NCBI RefSeq assembly: GCF_921293095.1
Contig: NC_060257.1
Coordinates: 59,680,968 to 59,744,967 of the forward strand
From: Ischnura elegans
Taxonomy: Eukaryota; Arthropoda; Insecta; Odonata; Coenagrionidae
Length of the DNA: 64,000 bases
Reading direction: 5' to 3'
Shown: in pieces, positions 48,901 through 57,900 of the stretch
How positions within the stretch are numbered: position 1 is the stretch's first letter
Layout of the letters: each line of letters opens with the position of its first letter
The notes under the pieces: model-generated
What the model was told of the DNA's origin: nothing
What the model saw: the letters and a program-made list of their open reading frames with translations, nothing else
Database searches by the model: none
Translations under genes and position numbers: made by a program

Positions 48901-51900
48901 AAATATCTTATTTAACTAATATTATTAACTTCCACCACATTCTGCCATACATCATTCAAGATATAAAGTGAAACGGATAAATGGCTAAGAATTGCTCAAA
49001 AATGTGATTGCCTCGATTGTAACAAGAGGTATATATTCATTACACTGAGAACCTAAAGAGAAGGAATAAACCGAAGTCACAGATATTGACGTGCCCAGCG
49101 AGGGGCAGGGGGTGGGGGGGGGCGGCTGCCCCTCCCCCCCTAGAAGCAAAAATCGCAAAAGTCTTTAAGCAAAATCAGTACTGAATTGAAATGAACGTAT
49201 TCAACAAATTTTCTTTAAACCTACGAAAAATGATACGCATTAGTATAAGATATGTAACTAAAATAAAACTATTTTTTCAAATGTCACAACTTGGTGCACA
49301 AAGGTTAAGAAAAGACTTAGCTGTTTCACAAAATAAAATATATTTGCGACCGATTTCGATACAGCGTATCATCATCTGGCAATTACAAGTATCAGTACAT
49401 AGAATTTATACCCTTGAAGGCGTTAGAGGGGTGGTAGAGTGGAGGTGGAGAAAGGGGGAACTTCAGAGTACCCATTATTGGATGCAATTAGTTTGATTGT
49501 GTTTAGCTCCTTCATCCTGTTGTAATTCGACAATGGAATCAATCATAATCTGTGAAGCATACAATGTATTGCTGATAGTTTGTGAGAGAAGTGGTGTCGT
49601 GAATTGCGGTGTATTATTTGGTGGAGGGGGTAAGGGAAGGGAAGGTAGGTGTGGGAAGTACGTCGCTGATGGGTCACTGCACGGGGTAGCCGAGGGTTGG
49701 TGTATGATGACGAAATACGGGGAGGGGTGTTATGGAGTGGTGAGTGTCATCCGTAATGGTTTCTCAGAAAAACATTGAAAAGTGGTGAATGGTGAGAATA
49801 CAACTGCTCGTTAACTAATGTTATGTTGGGTGAGGTTTGGTCCACTAAAATTTCCAACTGCTCTTTTCTTAACCTTTGTGCATCATGAAGGAGTTTCACC
49901 ATGTTACGCCAACCGCCATCGCATTCGTCACAACTTGGCTTGTCCCCCCCTAGTTATGATCCTGGGTACGCCCTTGGTCACAGAGAGGCTTTTAGAAATA
50001 CTTGAACTTCGCGAGTCACTGTTTCCAGAAAAATAAGCTTCAGTCATTCTAATAGAGCGCTTGAGACTCCGATGAAACGGGTAATAAAGAAGACATTATT
50101 AATGTCTTTCAGGAATTATTCACGTTTTATTTAAGAGTAAAAGCCGGCTGAACAAGCTACGTGCAGTTCCTGCGAAACAAAAAGTTGTACAGGAACTACT
50201 CGCTCGACGAGATGCGTTGAGTTCAACGCCCAATACACAACTAGTCAGCATATCCTGATTCTTGAATAAACGCCTGCGTCGTTAAAAAAAAAGACGCGAG
50301 TAAAGAAGTTGCTTGGTCGGAAAGTTGCGCCAGCGATCTTTCCCTCAGCGAGGTCTATCCCCAGAGAGGAAAGAGACTTCATCTATATACCATACCGCGA
50401 GCCGCAACAATAGACATTGGCAAGGGGTGTTAAGACATCAGAAGTTTACGAAAAAAAATAAAAATAATAAAACAAGATAAAAAAACAGTAGAAAGTTTAC
50501 TAGTACTGATTGTGAGTGTAGAAGAACCTGATAGTTGTGCAATACGAATATTTAAGCCTAATCAGCACCCACACAATAACCTCCGCGTAATGAAAAGCTT
50601 ATTTTGTTTACTTTTAGTGCATTCATACAATGTATAGAAAAAGCATGTTTTTAGAATATTTTTATGTTTTATTTAATTTTTTTTACTTCCTACTGGTGAA
50701 TTTTGTGATTGATCAAGCCAGAGCTGTTAAAATATATATGCCAAAAAAATATGCGAAAGAAATTTTATGATTTATCGTCTTTATCTAGAGAAAAAATCAT
50801 CGACTACTTCGCGCTTTTGAATAATTTTTCAAAACTGCGGCAGAAATTAAATTTCTGCAGTTTACATAAGCGGCAGACCAGCAAAATTTCATCTCCGGAT
50901 TTTTTTCAAATTCGCGCAGATGGTAAGTAGATGAATATGAAAAATTTTGGCAGATTTTATGCCGTTATCAACTCTAGATTAAACCATCACGTGAGGGTCG
51001 GAGGGACCCTTTAAGAGACAAATACGACAACGTTTGTTTACATACTGTGATCGGGTTAACATAGATACGTTTTCCATGATTTATCGAAAATAGGATGACA
51101 TTTCTTAAATATTTACCTCTTTTATTACTCAGATTTTTTAAAGGAAAATATGAAAAATAACAGGTTGTTTTTTAAGTAATATTTTGGATCTGTGTAACTG
51201 ATTCATGAATTATGTAGTGGAAGTATTATTATATAATATTGTAGTAGAGAAGTAGACAAATAGGCCATCGTTTGTTTACATCCTGTGATCGTGTAAAAAT
51301 CGATACGTTTTCCATGAGTTATTAAAAATAGGATGACGTTTCTTAAATATTTACCTCTTTTATTACTCAGATTTTCAAGGAAAATATGAAAAATAACAGG
51401 TTGTCTTTAAAGTAATTTTTTGGATCTGTGTTACTGATTCAGGTATTATATAGTGGAATTTCGACATATTGAAATGAAAGGTAGTTGCACTTTTACATAA
51501 TAATTTAATTCGTACGACGCGCTTCCGCTCACAGAGCCATCTTGTGCTAGATGATGGCTCTTTGAGGCGAAACGCGTCGTACGAATTAAAGTACTGTAGA
51601 AAAGTGCAATTATTATCACTAACAGACACATTGTTACTTCCATAATATATTTTTTTTAATTTTCGACAGGTTTCGGCTGTTGCACTATTACTTGGTTTGA
51701 AATGTTCCTAAAACTATTTGGGTCACGTTATTGTTTTTTTTATGAAGTTGAAACTTGAAATGTAATGTAAATGCTTTCAATGTGCCTCTATGTATGATAA
51801 ATGGAACATTCTGACAAGTAATATGACTTAGAAAGACTAAGTTGTATATACTAATAAAGGCAATCTGTATATATTAATTAATCAATTACAGAAAATAATG

Positions 51901-54900
51901 CCATCGATTAAGCCAGAGTTGTTAAAGATTATTCCAAAAAACGTATGCGTAAGAAATTTAATGATCTATCTAGTGAAAAGAAATTCATCGTCTAGTTCGC
52001 GCATTTGAATAAATTTTCGCCGTCAAATGAGCGTTTTTTATTCGTGCCATTGTGTTTTTTATTCGATAAAACTCATACCACCCCAACACCACTGGCTAAA
52101 GTTAAAAGATTTTCGGAGATCGCGCGCATTTTCGAAAAATTGGTCATGTTTAAGCTACTGTATCTCAGCAACCGATCAAATTTATATAAAATGGCATGTA
52201 AATCCACAATTGCAATCATTCATGAGTATTTTCGTTAAGTTTTAAGTCTCTATCCAAGAAAAAGCCATTTTGGACTTTTGTCCGGACTTTTCCGATTTCG
52301 AACCACTGTGCGGCAACAGAAACTTGATAATGGTGTAAAAGCCGAAACTGGTCGAAAAGTGTTTTTTAATACATTGTGGTAAGTAACAAAGTGTCTGTTA
52401 TTGATTATATGGAGCCATTCCACCACCTTAAAACATCAATTTTTGATTAAAGCGCAACAATCTTTCATTTCAATGCTTTTTGGTTCTCTTTTGGATCCGC
52501 CCATCCCAGTCTTATTAAACCGCAGGGACTCATGAACCAGGTCTTCCCATTGATCGCAGTAAACCTACGATGATCTAAAATCTTGCTCGTACTGTAAGCG
52601 CTCGGGTGTTCGGGGTAAAAACCTATAGCTATACGTATCCGTTCGGCAAAGTATCTCCCAAATTTTATCGTCTCTGTCGGAACTCCAAATATAATGCGTC
52701 CTGGTAGCGCAACTGGTTAGAGCACCCGGCCGTCAACCGGGAGGTTCTAGGTTCGAGTCCCAGTCAGGCCGCATTCTAACCTAGCGGACTTTCCTGGTCC
52801 AATGTTAAGGGTCCTTATTTCTCGAGATATTTAGAAATTTCATGGACTATTATAAGTGTGTATTTCCTTAAACATTCATCTTTTCCGGTAGAAAACGTTT
52901 CGCCTTATCCACATTTCTAGTGTTTAAATGCTGAAGTCATGTAACGGCGACGAAAGTAAGTTATCGGCTGGCTTCATGCGAATGTCTCCGAAGAAACAAT
53001 TATCCGAATGGCACGTTAAGCAGGAAATAAAATCCCCGAAATATCTTCTTCGGAAGACTTTTCGTTTTTCGGATCGACTTTTTTTCGTTAAAACCTGCTC
53101 GTCCGTATTTTTTTAATCGGAGAACTTGATTCTTCCCCAGCACATCGCCCTTTTACTCAGCAAGAGAATGAACACACTCAATACTGAAGAAAATTACAAC
53201 AAAAAATATAAATTTAATTACTAAAAAAGTTATGCATAAAAAACACACCGCCAAGCTGAATTAATTTTTTGTAATATGTAATATAATAAGCTGTGTCTGG
53301 GAAAAAATCTCTAATAAGCAAACGCTGAGTTTCCGATTACAAGAAAGACACAGTGAGACGTTGGGCACAATTGCAGGGTCTAGTAGAAGACGCGGAGACA
53401 GACGGCGGGCTAAGAAACGTAAGGTGACCGATGCCTTGAATCCAAGGAATCCGCATTGCAGGGGAAAATATAAAGGGAGGGGCCCAGGGGGCCACCCCCC
53501 CCCCCCCCAAATGGAAAAAAATGATTAAAATGAATAAACATAAACGAATACGTGTGAGAAAATATGGATACAAATTTAATACCTTTTTAAAACAATAATA
53601 TTTTAAGAAAGGACATACTAATTATTTATTTTTGTTAACTTTCTGAATTTACCTATCAAAAATATTTACGTAAAACTTTTATAGTGATTCCTAATAACTT
53701 ATTATTGGTATTGCCCCCTCACCCCACGAAAATATTTTTTATATTCGCCACTGCCATATTGAGTGTGTTGACTACGTTCGGAAGAAATTTGGAGCTACTA
53801 TCTAACTCCCCTCTGCGCCTCTCTGTAAAGAGAGAGAAAAAAAAACAACTGAAGAAAACAAAAGACGAGCGTCCGCCGGACTGTCCCCACGAGCTCCCGC
53901 GTCACGAAGACACGCCGACGCGTCGTTCACCAAAAATACTTTTTGGCAAGAGCGCGGGCAGAAGAAGCGAAGAGGCTCATGTATCCTCTTGACTGTGAGT
54001 CTATCTCCGCTATGCTGGCCAGGAGTGAGGGGTTTCGGTTGGTTGATAAGCGGTGCGGGGGGGGGGGGCAGTGTGGGGACCACGGAGATGTATCCAATCT
54101 CTTAAACAGATGCGATGCGGCACATATTGCGGGTCTTCCGCTGAAGAATGGCAGGGAGGAAATCCATTGCTCAGACACGGCGTGTGATAAGCAAAGTCTC
54201 GTTCAATAGAGAACTAATACCATCTGTATGTATAAACTATTCTTAATAAATAAACTTTAATTTTAATTTAAAATTACAGTTTAAAATTAATTTTTAATTA
54301 GAAATTTTAATTTTTTTCCCTTGTTATTTTACATAATATCCTCAGGGGCGGTACCTGAGAGGGGCTATATGGTGCTATATCCCCCTATGAGAATCCAATT
54401 TACACTTTTATAATTATTATACAGGTTACAAGTTGCCTATTTGCCACGTGGTAACAGTTTATGCTATTCGGAGGAGGCGATCGACAGTTGAGGTCATTTA
54501 CGCCATGAGAGAAGGTAGGTAAGGATATGTGGAGAGAAACCCAGCGTCAGCAATAGCCTGCTATTAACGAAAGGCACCGAGGGGACCACGGCTTAATGTC
54601 CAATCCGACGGATGGAGTGATGCGCTTGAAATGTTCTCCACATATCATTCAAGCAGGGATCAGGCAGTCTTTGAAAATTCTCTTCCGCCACTGGGATTTG
54701 AACCCCAGCCCACGGGGTGGGAAGCCAACACTCTAGCCACCACATTAACCCGATCCCCGTAAAAGTTTATATTTAATTAAAATTGCCCTACTAAATGAAA
54801 ATATATCACCAAAATGAAACTAGATCAGTGAAAATTTAAAATAGCAATGAAATTGATTCTCCAAGATAAATATTTTACACCTCTTCTAGAAAATCTTTAT

Positions 54901-57900
54901 GTTGCTAAAATAGGGTTGAAACAGTTCTGCACTTGATAAAATGGTAATTTTTATCGAACCCCTAATACTGTTGGGTAATGAAATGGATAATAATATAATG
55001 AAAGTCATAATGTAAGTCACATTTTTTTGCCAAAAATTTATAACTTAATCTTGCAGTATGGGCAGTAACTAAATCTTAATCGAAGATGTATGTATGTAAG
55101 TAGTACCATTTCTGTTTTTAGTATCTAAGCTTGGCGGCAACATAATGATTTTTTTGAGTCAAAGGTTACCAAAGTTAGTGCTTTTTTTCGAATACCCTAA
55201 AAAAATGGGCAACCCTGTCTGGCCCACCTCTAGTCCCTATCCTAGATCCGGCGCTGAATATTATCGACTTCGGGAAATTCTATCGCGAAACGAAGTAGCG
55301 TCATTTTCTATTTATGGAGCCCCTTTTCCGTCCTTTCTTAAAGTTACGTAATTAAATCTTGCAGAATGTAGAGCGAAGACTTATACCTCACTAGAACTAA
55401 AGTTTGATGTCAAAAGAATGAAAGTCATCGTTTGAGACATTATTTTCACATTGATATTTTGATATTGGGGGATTATTTTCTGCCTTTTTTAAAAATATAG
55501 ATAAAATAATCTCGCAGTATTTGGAGCGAAGATGTATATCTAAATAGTACAATAGTTTGGTGGCAATGCAATGAAACCCATTATTTGAGTCACATTTATG
55601 CGGCAATATGATGATTATTTTAGTGATGGGTCACTAAAAAGATGTTACTTTGCCGAAATACCCTGAAAAACTGGCACTCTTTGCTACTTAGACTGTGATA
55701 AATATTTTTCAAATCCGATTCTAAGACCATGCTTTAGTGTTGTAGTTTTTTAAAATTCATCTACATCTACATAATACCCCGCAAGCCGCCTAAAAGGCGT
55801 GTGGCAGGGGGTTTTAGGACACCAGCCGTTTACAGCTATTAAAAAAAAAAAGAGAAGTGCTCTAACGAGGTTGGGACAAGCGTTTATTTAAGTCCTTTAT
55901 TGTTCGGGGGAAAAACGAATTCCCATATCTATCCGTTCGGCAAAAAATCTCTCTTAATTTATCGCTTCTGTCGGACCTGGAAATATAGTGTGGCTCTAAG
56001 ATTATGTTCTCTGTGTCGCTCTTAAAGATATCCATTCTTAATTGTTCAAGCAATCTAAGCCTAGCGCGCAGCCTCCGAGTCTCCAACGGCTCCCAGCCTA
56101 ATTCGCTTAACATCTGGGTAACACTGTCCGTACGCCCGTAGCGGTTTTTGACGAAACGCGCAGCCTTCCTTTGTATCTTATTCAGCTCGCGGATTAAGTC
56201 TTTCTGCACTGGATCCCATACACTCGCTGCATATTCAAGGTGCGGTCGGACGAGAGCGAAATAGCACCTTTCTTTTACTTTCTCATCCGAAAATCTTCCC
56301 ACAATACGCTTAACGAATCCTAATTTCTTCAGGTCTATGCCGCAAATATTCTTTATATGTGTTCCCCACGTGAGGTTCGAGGTTATCGTAACTCCCAGAA
56401 TTCAAAATAATGCATGATTATGACTTAAGTATTTTTCTCAGCCTCTTTACTTTAAATTTTATTGTTTTCAAACTCGAATGTGCAGGATAATTTCCGCGGC
56501 GACAGTAGCGCCGACTGCATAATTCATTTCTGGCTCTCCGGCCCAATTTGATCGATTCGCAAGTCTGCACCAGCCCCATTCACTCGCCAAGTTCGAATAA
56601 CCCTCCCTCCCATTCTACCGTCTGCCACCCCCCACGAGAACACTTCCAACAATGGCCGTTGGCAGACACCAAATAAGGGTATAGTTTGGTGCAATGGGGT
56701 TGGGGAAGAAGAGCGAATTTTCCGTGGCTCAAGCCCTTTCACCCTAGTCACCAATTCCCATCATGTCCCACACGCAATCTTTCCATTCCATTAAACCTTA
56801 AACCAGATGGAAAATCAGGACCTATTGTGCTCTTCACTTGGATCATCATTACAAAATCGTCTTCGACTACCACTTGTGCAAAATCTAGAGGAACGCTTGT
56901 TCGTGCCGAAATAAAAATCACGCAAGTATTGGATGATTTTAAGGGAACTAATGTAACAGTGCTTCAAATTAGTGAAGACTGAATCACGCAATAATTTTTC
57001 CGCCCCTCAGAATTATAGCTCCAGCGATAGGTTTTCAGGAACCAAAAGAGTGATCGCTAAACTTATCATTTTCTGAAATACACGGTCATTCCCACCGTCC
57101 CTTTTTCCATCGCTAATTCCATCATTTTCCATGTTAGCAACTCGTTCATCCAATTTAGAGCCTTCCTTAAATCGTTCTGCGCGCGTGTAAATCAAACTTT
57201 AATCGTGAGGAAGACATATAAAATTTATTTTTTGCACGGGCCTGAATAAGCTAGCTTTTGTAAAGCGTGTGTTGGTAAGATTCTTGCATGAAAAATTGAA
57301 AAAGAGGTGCTAATCGTCTAGAAAAAAGATTGAATCGTGATCAAAGTAAAATATAAAGTAAATCGGCGCATACGGTTGTACTTTTACCGGCATTAGGTTG
57401 TGAGTCGCTAGAAACTCGGAGGCTGGTATCTCGGCTTAGATTACTTGAGAAATTACGAACAGATATCATTCACAACGTCCCGGAGACCGTAACGTTAGAA
57501 CCGCACTATTTTTCCAGGTCCGAAAGAAAGGGAGACATTTGTTCGAGCGGTTATGTACAGGAATTCGTTTTACAACCGGAAAATAAAGTGCATTTCATCT
57601 CCTTGGAGTGTAACAGACGATATTCACTGCGACGAGGAGAGCATAGTATTCGATCCCAACCTTTTTCCATGTCCGACAAAAACGATAAATGAGAGATTTA
57701 TTTTGTCGAGCGAATACTATATCACAATAATTACAATAGAGTAATCTTTAGTCGTCCTCAGAATACTTACGCAGTTATTATTAAGACAGAAAGGCTAGAA
57801 GAGACGGAATATCAAAACGATGACCTTTAAATGACAGATTTTTTCAGGGAATGTGTGTAAAATCAACTTCGGTTCAGTCATCAACGATGAAAGAAAGCGA

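Noticed and set aside
53432-53760. Possible hAT-like element ending CGCCACTG near 53755
   Set aside because: The right end resembles hAT termini, but neither a matching left end nor an 8-bp duplication could be established.
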